From: Zygnema cylindricum
Taxonomy: Eukaryota > Streptophyta > Zygnematophyceae > Zygnematales > Zygnemataceae
Length of the DNA stretch: 41,556 nt
Direction: 5' to 3'
Assembly (NCBI GenBank): GCA_037447655.1
Contig: JBBHKE010003283.1
Coordinates: 1 to 41,556, forward strand
Below are positions 17,243 to 26,800 of the stretch, in pieces. Each line of letters starts with the position of its first letter. Position 1 is the stretch's first letter. The notes under the pieces were generated by a model that worked only from the letters and a program-made list of their open reading frames with translations, did no database searches and was not told where the DNA came from. The translations under genes were made by a program, and so were the position numbers.

Positions 17243-18335
17243 CGTTATGGGCCCACCCTCTAGTGTACCAATCTTTAATGGAACAGGCTTTATATTCTGG
17301 GAAAGTATGATGATAGGAGCTCTATGCGAAAAAAGGTTTTGGGGGATAGTGAGTGGACGATTGGGGCGTCCATCAAGTCTTGGAATTCCTCCAGGGTTTA
17401 AAGGAAGCAGATTCACCAGGAAAGAGGATTCACCTTCAACGGAGGAAACAAAGGAAGGAGAGGTGGTGGACAAAGGAAATGAGAAGGAGGCGACCACACC
17501 AATAGCAACTGGTTTAGCATTCATGTCACCTATTCCGAGGAACGAGGAGAATGATACTGAAACCTGGGACTTCAACAATATGGCGGCAAAGCACTTCATC
17601 CTACGCCATCTCACTCAAGGACTTGCATGTCCTCATTTGCAGGTAGAGAGGGCATCCGATCTTTGGATGGCTCTCATAGAGATGTACCGAAGTGGTACGA
17701 TTCAGCAACAACAGTTGGCTAATCAGAAAGTTAAGGAGTATGTATACAAAGGGGGAAATATGTTGGATTTTTGCAATGATCTTGCTACACTATTCATGGA
17801 GCTAGAGAGTGCGAGAAAAGTTTTTAGTGAAAAAGAAAAGGTTAATTGTTTACTAATGAAGTTACCTGATGAGTTCGAGAACATAGTCAACCGTGTGCAG
17901 GACTTGCCGGACTCAAGGTGGATATGGAACTCAGTGGTAGGGATGATTCTCGTTCGAGAGAATACGATTGAGATCCGAAGGGGAGGAAAGAGTGGCCAAG
18001 CCTTGGCAACAGCGACCGATTGGAGGAACAAGGATTCGCGGAAACCAGTCGGAAACTATGGGGGTAGGGAGCAGAAAAAACAGGTTGACGAGTTCGAACC
18101 AAGGGCTCCCAAAGGTTTATGTCATTTTTGTAAGAAACCGGGGCACTATATGGCAGAGTGCACTAAGCTAACCGAGCTTCGGTTAAAGGAGGGGCAGACC
18201 GGTGGTACCCCGAGAGGAAAGAAAAAGGCCCTTGTCACACAGGTACTTGAGGCGGAATCCGAGGACGAGGACGATGAGCTCCTTTTGGATGAGGAGTTTG
18301 AGGCGAAAACTGAGGTTGAAATTCCACGAAGGTAG
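17223..18335 (+). CDS. gag: Copia-1 Gag (capsid/nucleocapsid), ending at a premature TAG
   Basis: An open frame of 370 codons. The first ATG (17223) lies in the LTR; the ATG at 17247 inside the primer site starts the conserved MGPPSSVPIFNG and is the only start shared with Copia-4. The capsid part has FWESMMIGALCEKRFWGIV and DLWMALIEMYRSGTIQQQQL, typical of copia UBN2-type Gag. Near residues 301-314 is a zinc knuckle, CHFCKKPGHYMAEC (CX2CX4HX4C), for RNA binding. The frame continues into protease without shift: the TAG at 18333 stands where Copia-4 has a Gln codon, so it is a nonsense mutation and not a natural Gag end. Gag would form cytoplasmic virus-like particles around the element RNA. 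Confidence 0.88.
   Translation: MEVSEFHVMGPPSSVPIFNGTGFIFWESMMIGALCEKRFWGIVSGRLGRPSSLGIPPGFKGSRFTRKEDSPSTEETKEGEVVDKGNEKEATTPIATGLAFMSPIPRNEENDTETWDFNNMAAKHFILRHLTQGLACPHLQVERASDLWMALIEMYRSGTIQQQQLANQKVKEYVYKGGNMLDFCNDLATLFMELESARKVFSEKEKVNCLLMKLPDEFENIVNRVQDLPDSRWIWNSVVGMILVRENTIEIRRGGKSGQALATATDWRNKDSRKPVGNYGGREQKKQVDEFEPRAPKGLCHFCKKPGHYMAECTKLTELRLKEGQTGGTPRGKKKALVTQVLEAESEDEDDELLLDEEFEAKTEVEIPRR
17244..17257 (+). promoter_or_regulatory. Primer-binding site for the anticodon arm of initiator tRNA-Met, overlapping the gag ATG
   Basis: GTTATGGGCCCACC starts one base after the LTR. It is the reverse complement of GGUGGGCCCAUAAC, the anticodon stem and loop of plant initiator tRNA-Met as I recall it. 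It is not complementary to the tRNA 3' end. Drosophila copia is known to prime from a tRNA-Met half cut in this loop. The ATG at 17247-17249, in frame with gag, is the complement of the CAU anticodon. Confidence 0.75.
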
Positions 18336-19427
18336 AAATGTGCTTACGGTGGAATGAAAGGTGAAGCAGGCTGGATTATAGATTCATGTGCCTCAATGCA
18401 CATGTGTAAGGATAGGCACTTGTTCACTAAGATAAGAAAGATTCCCACCGTAGAGATAGAGTACGCAGATGGGAGGATAGTCACCACTACTCTTGTAGGA
18501 TCGGTAGATCTGAAAGTGTTAGTAGAAGGAAAGACATCCATATTAACATTCTCCGATGCATTGTTTATCCCGGAACTTAACAAAAACCTTATCTCTACAT
18601 CTATATTAGATGATAAGGGTTTTTTTACTAGCACTAGGGAAGGAGTCTTTACTGCTAGTTTTGAGGAGGATGTCTATTTCATTGCTGAGAAAGGTAGCCA
18701 TGGGAGTTTTAGGCTGAACTTAAGTAATGAAACGAAGAAACTTTATTATGTTGGTGTTCATGATATTATGATGTGGCATAAGAGGCTTGGGCATGTGAAT
18801 CTAGATAAGTTAAGAGAGATGAAAAAGATGGGAGTGGTGGAAGGGATTCAGTTCAGTGAGAGTGATGATATAAGTGATTGTAGTGGGTGTGCTGAAGGTA
18901 AAGCACACAGATTGCCCTTTCCTAAAACAGCCACCTACAAGGGAGAAAAACTTCTAGATCTAGTACACACACATATTTGGGGACCGGCTAGAGTGCCCTC
19001 ACCGGGGGGGAAGAGATTTATGATGACTATAATTGATGATTGGTCTCGGTATTCCCGGGTGTATTTTTTGAAAAACAAGTCAGAAGCTGAGGACTGTTTT
19101 AGACAATATAAAGCATGGAGCGAAAAACTCCATGAAACTCCAATCAAGAGAGTAAGGAGTGACAATGGTGGAGAGTATACTTCTAACGAGTTTGAGGATT
19201 TTTGGAGGGAAGATGGGGTTCAACACCAAAAGACAGTTCCAGAAAATCCGGAACAGAATGGGGTAGCTAAAAGGTTAAATAGAACACTAAGTGATAGTGC
19301 TAGAAGTATGTTGTCGGATAAGAAGATAGGAAAAAGGTTTTGGGCAGAAGCAATGAACTGTGCTAATTACCTCAAAACTAGAGTTCTTACTTCAACTATA
19401 AAAGATCAAACACCTTATGAGAGATAG
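18336..19427 (+). pseudogene. pol: Copia-1 protease-integrase segment, catalytic residues altered
   Basis: The frame is the same as Gag after the TAG. The long open part starts at 18354. The aspartic protease motif is DSCAS at residues 10-14 of that part, where D-S/T-G-A-S is expected. The integrase zinc-binding HHCC region is WHKRLGH...CSGCAEGK. The core has HTHIWGP (His at residue 207 in place of the first catalytic Asp), SDNGGEY (Asp 270) and NGVAKRLNRT (Lys 306 in place of Glu). The 270-306 spacing is the usual D-35-E. Two of three catalytic residues are lost. The segment stops at TAG 19425, where Copia-4 has Trp. Confidence 0.88.
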
Positions 19428-20198
19428 ACAGGTCGGAAACCAGACTTATCTCATTTAAAGGTTTTCGGCAATCAAGTGTTCAGTCTAGATACTGATCGGT
19501 CCAATTAGAAGCTAGATCCTAAAGGAAAACCGGGATACTTATTAGGATATGATGAAGATGTTAAAGGATATAGAGTTTATGATCTAAAAAGGGAAGATAT
19601 AATCTTAGTAAAGCATCTAGTAGTTATGGATGAAGGAAAGTTTGTGGATCCCTTCAAATATACGAAGTCACTAAAAATCAGATTTGAGTCAGAAAATTCC
19701 GATGACTTTGAGCTTCCTAACTATCCAGGTTTTAGAGAAGATGACACTCTTGCAGATACAAATCAGACCGAAAAGGACTCGGCTGTGGAAACTCCAGTGA
19801 GAACTCTACCCGAAGCGGAAGACGTGGTGGAAATTGATTCGGAATCAAGGGATAGGGGAGAAACCGAGTTTGTTCGAAAGAATCCACGAGAACCATCTAT
19901 TCCGGCCTCAGATTTTGAGCGGGGAAGGAGAAGTAGTAAAAGACTGCAAGAAAAACAGGTTAATAACAAGGTAACAAAACTATCTCATCAAGATGAACCT
20001 CAAACTTATGGAGAGGCGATGACTTGTCCAGAAAGAAATCGGTGGAAGACAGCCATCAATGAAGAGATGGCCTCAATTATGGCAGCCGATACTTGGGAGC
20101 TGGTGGATTGTCCACCTAACCGAAAATGAATCGGTTGTAAGTGGGTTTTCAAATTAAAACTGAACCCAGATAACACAATCGAGCGCTACAAGGCCTGA
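19428..20198 (+). pseudogene. pol: Copia-1 integrase C-terminus and linker to RT
   Basis: The frame is the same, with TAG at 19506 and TGA at 20127 and 20196. It holds the GKR/GYDED-type C-terminal integrase region (KPGYLLGYDEDVKGYRVYDL), an acidic linker (19626 onward), PREPSIPASDFERGRRSSKR and the start of the RVT_2 domain (NRWKTAINEEMASIMAADTW). The two TGA codons stand at Arg-or-other codons in the relatives. The TAG at 19506 is shared with Copia-4. Confidence 0.85.
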
Positions 20199-21023
20199 CT
20201 AGTGGCAAAGGGATTTACACAAATGGAGGGAATTGATTACGACGAAACCTTTGCCCCGGTGGTCAGATTTCCCTCCGTCCGCATACTTCTCAGCCTGGCA
20301 GCAGCGGAAGACATGGAAGTGCACCAGATGGACATCAAAACAACCTTTTTGCATGGAGAATTGGAAGAGGAGATCTTCATGCGACAACTCGAAGGGTTTG
20401 TGGAAGAAGGAGAGGAGAGTAAGGTATGTCGGCTGATTAAATCTCTTTATGGTTTGAAACAGGCGCCTCGACAGTGGAATAAGAAGCTTGATGAGTTTCT
20501 TACCGGTCTAGGATATATTCGGATCAGCTCAGATCACTCAATCTATGTTTTCGAAGATGAGGAAGGTTTTATATTTATTGCAATTTATGTTGATGATTTG
20601 CTTGTTTTAAGTAAATCAATGGAAAAAATTAATAAACTAAAAACCGATCTTAAGGGGAGATTTGAAATAAAGGATATGGGGGAAGCAAAATATATTTTTG
20701 GAATTCAAGTAGAGAGAGACCGAAAAAGAAAAATTATAAGATTGACTGAAAAGGAAGCAATAGGGAACATGCTTGAAAAATTTCAAATGGATAAAGCTAA
20801 TAGTTGTACAACTCCAATGGGGTTGAAGAAGAGAAGTGAGGGAAGTGAGGAAGGAGGAGTCATAGTCTTAGACGAGGAATTATCTCCTGAAGAACAGAAG
20901 TTCATGCAGACTATTCCTTACAGGCAAGTAGTGGGAAGTCTAATCTATTATATGAATTGTACCCGGCCGGATTTAGCTGCAGCTGTAGGAGTGCTGAGTA
21001 GAAGTCTAAATGCTTCCACTTAG
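20199..21023 (+). pseudogene. pol: Copia-1 reverse transcriptase (RVT_2)
   Basis: This is the longest uninterrupted RT part, beginning AKGFTQMEGIDYDETFAPV, with SLYGLKQAPRQWNKKLDEFL and the catalytic YVDD at 20586-20597. It ends NAST-stop, followed 9 bases later by another TAG in the conserved EAAKRVLRYL block. Catalytic Asp residues are present, but no start codon context or complete polyprotein remains. Confidence 0.88.
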
Positions 21024-21032
21024 AAGGATTAG

Positions 21033-21580
21033 GAGGCAGCTAAGAGAGTTCTTAGATACTTGATAGGAATTAGGGATCTATGGTTGCATTTGGGTGGGGA
21101 GAATACTGACATCACTACTTGGAGTGATGCTAGTTATGGTGATGCTCCGATTAGGAGATGCATTTCTGGATATGTATTATATGTGGGTGATGGGGCTTGT
21201 TGTTGGAGTAGCAAACAACAAAAGGTCATTGCTCAGTCCACCATGGAGGCTGAGTTTATGGCCTCTTGCTCTGCTGTAAAAGAATTGATGTGGGTCAAGT
21301 CTTTACTGGTGAACTTGGTCATCTTAAGAGTGGTGTGCAGAAAATATTTTGTGATAATCAAGCAGCAATTGCTATTTCTGCCAATCCTAAACATCATTTT
21401 AAAGCAAAACATATGGACATTAGACTCAGCTTTGTTAGAGAGAAAGTAGAAAATAAAATAATCAGTTTAGAGTACCGACCAGATAGTGAGATGGTAGCAG
21501 ATATGATGACCAAACCTGTGCCTTCCCCTAAGCTAATTTTTTGCAGGGAGAAGTGTGGTCTGAAATTAAGAATTGACTAG
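21033..21580 (+). pseudogene. pol: Copia-1 RNase H, frameshifted
   Basis: The first part has WSDASYGDAP, CCWSSKQQKVIAQSTMEAEF and ELMWVKSLL. One base is missing at 21307/21308 relative to Copia-2. The rest continues in the next frame with DNQAAIAISANPKHHFKAKH, MDIRLSFVREKVE and MVADMMTKPVPSPKL to a TAG. RNase H would degrade the RNA template during cDNA synthesis. The stop lies just before the purine tract. Confidence 0.87.
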
Positions 21581-21593
21581 AAAATAAGGGGAG
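21580..21593 (+). promoter_or_regulatory. Copia-1 polypurine tract
   Basis: AAAATAAGGGGAG lies immediately before the 3' LTR (TGTAG). It primes plus-strand DNA synthesis. The equivalents before the Copia-2, -3 and -4 LTRs have a similar AAGGG(G)-rich form. Confidence 0.85.
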
Positions 21594-22641
21594 TGTAGAA
21601 ATTAATGGTTTTTAAGTATTTTCTAGGTCTGAATAGAAAGAAAGAAGCCGAGGTAGTCTACCTCTAACTTCTCTCTCTAACTCTCAAACTTGTCGCAGTC
21701 ACTGAAAAATTGGAGAGGAAGCTAGAGCCATGGCTACCTAGGCTATCCTGAGGTTTACGAGAAATTTATATTAGTTCGGGTTTTATTATTTAAAAGATAT
21801 GTGCCGGCGGCATGAATTGATTCTTGTACCTGGCGGCCGGCAGACAGGAATAGCCGGTAGCCTTAGCCGTTAAGTCTAGGAGTCATGATACGTAGTATAT
21901 AGTTTGATAGTTATTTAAATATGTATACGTACGATTATTCATTTAACTATAATAGATTACGGGATACATAGATCCGGTAATATATAAAGTACGGATTACG
22001 GTACGGACTATAAATCAATACCGCGCATTTGTTTCGTAAATGAAACAAATACCGCACATGTATTTATTACGGCTACGATTAAATTAGATTCTAATCGGAC
22101 GACCGCAATTAGCGCCAAGATCGCGGAGGAAGTTTTCGGCGGTTTGTGGCCATCGCCACATCGGATGACGCGTGGCGAAATATCGTTGGATTGTGGAATC
22201 CCCGGAGATTATGGCATCGAATCCGGATATGACATGTGTCGACATTTAGGCCTTGTCGTACAATGTCCGTACCTAAAGTACACCGGCAGCTGTACTTTTG
22301 CGTACGGAACTCAATTCTGATTGGTTCCGTACATCAGTAGATAGAGTCTGTGAGTGAGATAGGACTTAGAAAAATTAGGAGATAGGACCCTCTCTCCCAG
22401 AGAGCTTCTGTACAAAAGGTCAACTTTGACCCTCCGTAACTTACTGCTCAGGGGAGAAAATTCAGAGATTCTTTTTGCTATCGACTCAGGGGAGTCTTAT
22501 CTTCACAAGGGTGAAGGTGGTCAGAGTTTTTGTCTGCCAGGGTGGCAGTTATTTTTGCTTAAACACAAAGGGGTCAGGATTATCCTATAGGCTTCTTGGA
22601 AGCTGTCCACTCTGAGGACTTATGGAGGTCTCAGAGTTTCA
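21594..22641 (+). repeat. Copia-1 3' LTR
   Basis: It matches the 5' LTR over its whole length with scattered substitutions and a one-base indel. It ends GAGTTTCA, followed by the TATCC duplication. Confidence 0.93.
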
Positions 22642-22646
22642 TATCC
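22642..22646. repeat. Copia-1 target-site duplication, right (TATCC)
   Basis: Exact repeat of 16191-16195. Confidence 0.92.
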
Positions 22647-22821
22647 ATACTCGAGCCGCCCGTAATAAATGGGTACGGACCCGCCAGTCTCAACATCGAG
22701 ATGGTGGCATAGTGGTAGTGCGTTCGCAGCTGAAGTGAAAGGTCCTAGGATCGAACCCTGGCCGGCTAAATTTTCCCAAGTGTGGGACATGCTGAATCCC
22801 GGATTTCTAGGAAATCTAACA
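22647..22821 (+). mobile_element. TRIM-like element, remainder of the 3' LTR
   Basis: It continues the LTR that starts at 16142. The last 62 bp (GGCCGGCTAAATTTT...AAATCTAACA) are nearly identical to the 5' LTR remnant at 16022-16084. It is followed by AGATG, repeated at 14827-14831. A tRNA-like cloverleaf occupies 22698-22768. Confidence 0.75.
22698..22768 (+). other. tRNA-like cloverleaf (possible Pol III promoter) inside the TRIM LTR
   Basis: 71 nt fold by eye as a tRNA. Acceptor GAGATGG/CCGGCTA pairs at about 5 of 7 positions. The D-arm is GCA-TAGTGGTAG-TGC. The anticodon arm is TTCGC-AGCTGAA-GTGAA (anticodon position CTG, but G at position 33). The variable loop is AGGTC and the T-arm is CTAGG-ATCGAAC-CCTGG. 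A-box (TGGCATAGTGGTAG) and B-box (GGATCGAACCC) are both present. A degraded acceptor and non-T33 argue against a working tRNA. A tRNA-derived SINE inside the LTR is the alternative. Confidence 0.6.
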
Positions 22822-23442
22822 AGATGCCGCAAGCCAATGTGGTTATGCCACGTGTCACTTAACATGGCGATGACCAAAAACTGCCAAAACGCCTATTCGG
22901 CGGTCTCGGCATCTATCGCGACTGTTCGATTAAAATTGGCTTTCAATTGTAGCCGTCAAAAATAATTGCGCGGTATTTGTTTCACCGTCGAAACAATGCG
23001 TGGTATTCATTTCGCAGAGTACCGTACACCGTAATATACAAAACTGTATCTATGTCCTAAGAATGTATTTGGGTCGTTAAATGAAATTGTCTACGTATAC
23101 CTCTTTAAATAATTCTGAAACCCTAAATACCTCAACTGTGATCTTAGACCAATATGATAAAGCTACTGTCTACTGGCGACTTGATAGATAGCAAGTACCA
23201 AGATCAAATCATAGGTTCGTCAAAATTCTTTTTGATAAATCTACCAAACTACTACGTGTCTCTATCTGGACAACATAGGCAGCCATGGCTCTAGCTCCCT
23301 CTCCAAACTTCAGTGACTGCGACAAGTGTGGTAGTTTTAGAGAAGAGAGGAGTTAGAGGCAGACTGCCTCTACTTCTTTCATGCACTTTATCTCTACAAG
23401 TTTAAACCTAGAGAATACTAAACCAAACCTTTAACTTCTACA
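22822..23442 (-). mobile_element. Copia-2 3' LTR, U3-side part
   Basis: It continues the LTR broken at 14831: CCGCAAGCCAATGTGG aligns with the second LTR at about 15423. It ends TTAACTTCTACA, the reverse complement of the TGTAGAAGTTAA start. Just beyond it the minus strand has the purine tract AAAAAATAAGGGCAA. Confidence 0.85.
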
Positions 23443-25255
23443 TTGCCCTTATTTTTTAGTCACTCTTCAATTTAAGACCACACTTCTCCCAACAGAAAAT
23501 TAGCTAAGGGGAAGGCACATGTTTGGTCATCATATTGCTATCATTTCGCTATCTTGTCTGTTCTCTAAAATGATTATTTTTCTTCTACTTTCTCTCTAAC
23601 AAAGCTGAGTCTAATGTCCATATGTTTGGCTTTAAAATGATGTTTAGGATTGGCGGAAATAGCAATTGCTGCCTGATTATCACAAAATATTTTCTGCACA
23701 CCACTCTTAAGGTGACCAAGCTCACCAAGCAAAGAATTGACCCACATCAATTCTTTTACAACAGAGCAAGAGGCCATATACTCAGCCTCCATGGTGGATT
23801 GAGTAATAACCTTTTGTTGTTTGCTACTCTAGCAGCAAGCCCCATCACCCACATATTCAAGAAGTACATCTCCTCATCAAAGCATCACCATAACTAGCAT
23901 CACTCAAAGTAGTGATGTGAGTATTCCCCCCACCCAATTGCAACCATAGATCCCTAGTTCCTGTCAAATATCTTAGGAATCTCTTAGCTGCCTCCCAATA
24001 TCTTTTAGTGTGAGCATTTAGACTTCTACTCAACACTCCTACAGCTCCAGCTAAATCCGGCCGGGTACAATTCACAAAATAGATTACGCTTTCCACTACT
24101 TGCCTGTAAGGAATAGTATGCACGAACTTATGTTTATCAGGACCTAATTCATCGTCTAAGGTTATGACTTCTTCTTCCACACTCCCCTCACTTCCCTTCT
24201 TTAACTCCATTGGAGTTGTACAACTATTAGCCTTATCCATCTGAAACTTTTCCAACATGTTCCCTATTGCTTCTTTCTGAGTTAGTCTTATAATCTTTAT
24301 TTCTCGGTCTATTTCTACTTGAATTCTTAAAACATACATTGCCTCCCCCATATCCTTCATCTGAATCTCCCCTTAAGATACGTTTTCAGTTTATTAATTT
24401 TGTCCATTGATTTACTTAGAACAAGCAAATCATCAACATAAATTGCAATAAAAATAACACCTTCCTTATATTCAAAAAAATAGATTGAGTGATCTGAGAT
24501 GATCCGGATATATCATTGACCGGTAAGAAACTCATCAAGCTTCTTATTTGACTGCCGCGACGCTTGTTTCAAACCATAGAGAGATTTATTCTATCGGCAT
24601 ACCTTACTCTCCTCTCCTCGCTCCACAAATCCTTCGGGTTGTCGCATGAAGATCTCCTCTTCTAATTCTCCATGCAAAAAGGCTGTCATGATGTCCATCT
24701 CGTGCACCTTCATGTCTTCCGTTGTTGCCAGATTGAGAAGTATGCGGACGGAGGGAAATCTGACCACCAGGGCAAAGGATTCCTTGTAGTCGATTCCCTC
24801 TTTTTATGTAAATCTTATTGCCACTAACCGGGGCTTCTAGCGCTCAATGGTGTTATCTTGGTTCAGTTTTAATTTGAAGACCCACTTACAACGAATTTGT
24901 TTTCGGTTAGGTGGACAATCCACCAGCTCCTAAGTATTGGTTGCCATAATTGAGGCCATCTCCTAATTGATGGTTGTTTTCCACCGGTTCCTTTCTTGAC
25001 AATTCGTCGCCTCTCCATAAATCTGAGGTTCATCCGGATGAGATGGTTTTGTCACCTTGTTATTAACCTATTTTTCTTGCAGTCTTTTGCAGCTTCTCCT
25101 TCCTCCCTCAAAATCTGCTGCCAGAATGAATGGTTCCCGTGGGTTTTTTCGAACAATTTCGACTTCTCCCCTCTGCTTAGATTCCGCGTCAATTTCTGTT
25201 GTTTTATGACTACTGGTACAGGTGGAGCTGCAGCAGTAGATATGTTTTTCCAACA
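23443..25255 (-). pseudogene. pol: Copia-2 RT-RNase H remnant (same family as Copia-1), 5'-truncated
   Basis: Read on the minus strand from high to low coordinate, it retains the linker (KNPREPFILAADFEGGRRSC, about 25130-25070), RT with YVDD at 24429-24440, PYRQVVESVIYFVNC (about 24110) and RNase H with TMEAEYMASCSVVKELMWVN and KHHFKAKHMDIRLSF (23792-23574). Several frameshifts and stops break it. Homology to Copia-1 stops at about 25255, where a Copia-3 LTR starts. Gag, protease, most of integrase and the 5' LTR are missing. Confidence 0.85.
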
Positions 25256-26167
25256 GAAGCTAACAAGAATCCTACCAAACAGCAGTTTTCTGAACACTAC
25301 AGAATCAGACTCACAACTCTAATTACAACTAAAGTCAGCAGACAATTAGATCGCCATGCACAGTGTCAATTCCCAAAAATGCAGCATAAACGGTCTAGTA
25401 AACTATAAGATATGGAAGCTCGAAGTTTTCCAAAAATTGCCTCTAAGTTTCAATATTCTCAAAACTAGATAATTACATTTTTTCTAAGTCCTACACTTTA
25501 TACACTGAGAGTTTGTTTGATCCAACTACCTATCAACAACTAACACCCGGCGCTATCGTAATGCACTACAAAATGACAAGGTATCGGAATTGTACGTCAT
25601 TGTACTCACGATACTTTCAAAACCCTAATTTCCGCTAGCCGTAATTTGCTTGACGAAACACTAATTTTTAATGCGCTAAAGTACAAAACAATGTGTTTCA
25701 AATATTTTCATTTTCGACGCCGTACAACTAATGTTGGTTTCGCTTAGTCATCGTCAATCGCGAAGTCCACCCGTTTGTTGTCTTAAAGTACGGTCCACCT
25801 AGGCGCATATAGTTATGCTTGGTTAGCTGTGGTCCACGAATCTCGTCTTTTGACTCGATTCATTACCAAAGGTACTCGTTATTGCGTACAGTCAATTGTT
25901 CACAAATGTTAGCTTTTAATTCCGTCCTTCCGATCTTGTGATTTCACTCGTTCGATAGTCTACGCGTGTATGTTGTTGTCGGTGCTCATCCACAACATCT
26001 TTACAAGTCTTAGATACCGACGCGTGTCCCTGTAGACGTACAAATTTTTCCGCTACTATAACACTAATAAAGTTAAGTATTACAATCTGACTTAGACAAA
26101 GAATATTCTAAGTCCTAAAATCCTCCTTATACTCTTATCTGCTGAGATCAAAGCTTTCATTTCAACA
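25256..26167 (-). repeat. Copia-3 3' LTR (diverged)
   Basis: On the plus strand it ends TTCATTTCAACA, followed by the reverse complement of a purine tract (TTTAGGGGAG). Its first 80 bp (GAAGCTAACAAG...) align loosely with the start of the right LTR at about 28789. It lacks the outer ~40 bp and is about 910 bp long, against about 1,256 bp for the right LTR. The left boundary is tentative. Confidence 0.6.
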
Positions 26168-26800
26168 CTCCCCTAAAGCTTTTGTCTCAACTAGTCACGT
26201 AGTCTAACAGCATCTTTGCAAAACTCTAACTTTGGTGCAGGGAGAGCCTTGGTTAGCATATCTGCGACCATTTTTTCATCAGCCAAATAACACAATTTGA
26301 TGACACTAGCAAGCACCTTTTTCCAGACAAAGTGTAACCTGATATCCATGTGCTTACTTTTAAAGTGATGGTTGGGATTGGAGGCAATGGCAATGGCAGC
26401 CTGGTAATCACACCAAATGACTTGAGGTCCAGTCTGTATGTACCGAAGTTCTTGTAGAAGTGCTTTCACCCATAGGAGCTCTTTAAGTGTCGAGCTTGCA
26501 GCAATATACTTTGACTTCATTGTTGACTGTGGCGTGACCTTCTGAAGCTTGCAGCTCCAGCAACAGGTTCCATTTCCAATCCGCAAGACAAAACCAGTTT
26601 TGACTTTCTACTACGCATGTCGCCATAGCTAGCATCGCTCCAAGTCTGCAGTTTCACTTTTCCACCTCCAAGAACAAGTTTGAGGTTCCGAGTCCCTGCC
26701 AGGTATCTCAAAACCCTCTTTGCAGCTTCCCAATCTGATTTCTTCAGATTTTGCAAGCTCCTACTTAGAACACCAACAAAAACTGCGATATCCGGCCTTG
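26168..26800 (-). pseudogene. pol: Copia-3 RNase H, frameshifted
   Basis: On the minus strand, 26756-26517 gives SDWEAAKRVLRYLAGTRNL and WSDASYGDMRSRKS. A shift then moves to 26586-26191 with QSTMKSKYIAASSTLKELLW, AAIAIASNPNHHFKSKHMDI and KMVADMLTKALPAPKLEF. It is a different copia family from Copia-1 but retains the same domain order. Confidence 0.83.

Larger units (their letters stand above)
16196..22641 (+). mobile_element. Copia-1, full-length Ty1/copia LTR retrotransposon (6,446 bp)
   Basis: It has two LTRs of 1,047 and 1,048 bp (TGTAGAAATT...GAGTTTCA), roughly 97-98% identical by eye, a 5-bp target duplication, a primer-binding site, a purine tract and the copia gene order gag-protease-integrase-RT-RNase H. 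The single gag-pol frame is broken by seven stops (18333 TAG, 19425 TAG, 19506 TAG, 20127 TGA, 20196 TGA, 21021 TAG, 21030 TAG) and a 1-base deletion at 21307/21308. Integrase and protease catalytic residues are changed. It cannot encode working proteins but could be mobilised in trans. It sits inside the 3' LTR of the TRIM. Confidence 0.95.

Noticed and set aside
17223-21580. Stop-codon reassignment (TAG or TGA read as an amino acid), as in some ulvophyte algae or ciliates
   Set aside because: Compared with the relatives, the stops replace different residues (Gln, Trp, Arg, others) and frameshifts are also present. The Myb/SANT gene ends normally at TGA. Decay explains them better.
22698-22768. 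Functional tRNA gene
   Set aside because: It has G at position 33, a mismatched acceptor stem, A at the first T-loop base, and sits inside an LTR with no terminator run directly after it.
25251-25255. CAACA as target duplication of Copia-3 (also next to the right LTR end at about 30002)
   Set aside because: By comparison with Copia-4 and the left LTR, the right-hand CAACA is part of the LTR terminus (TGTTG start), so the match is not a true duplication.
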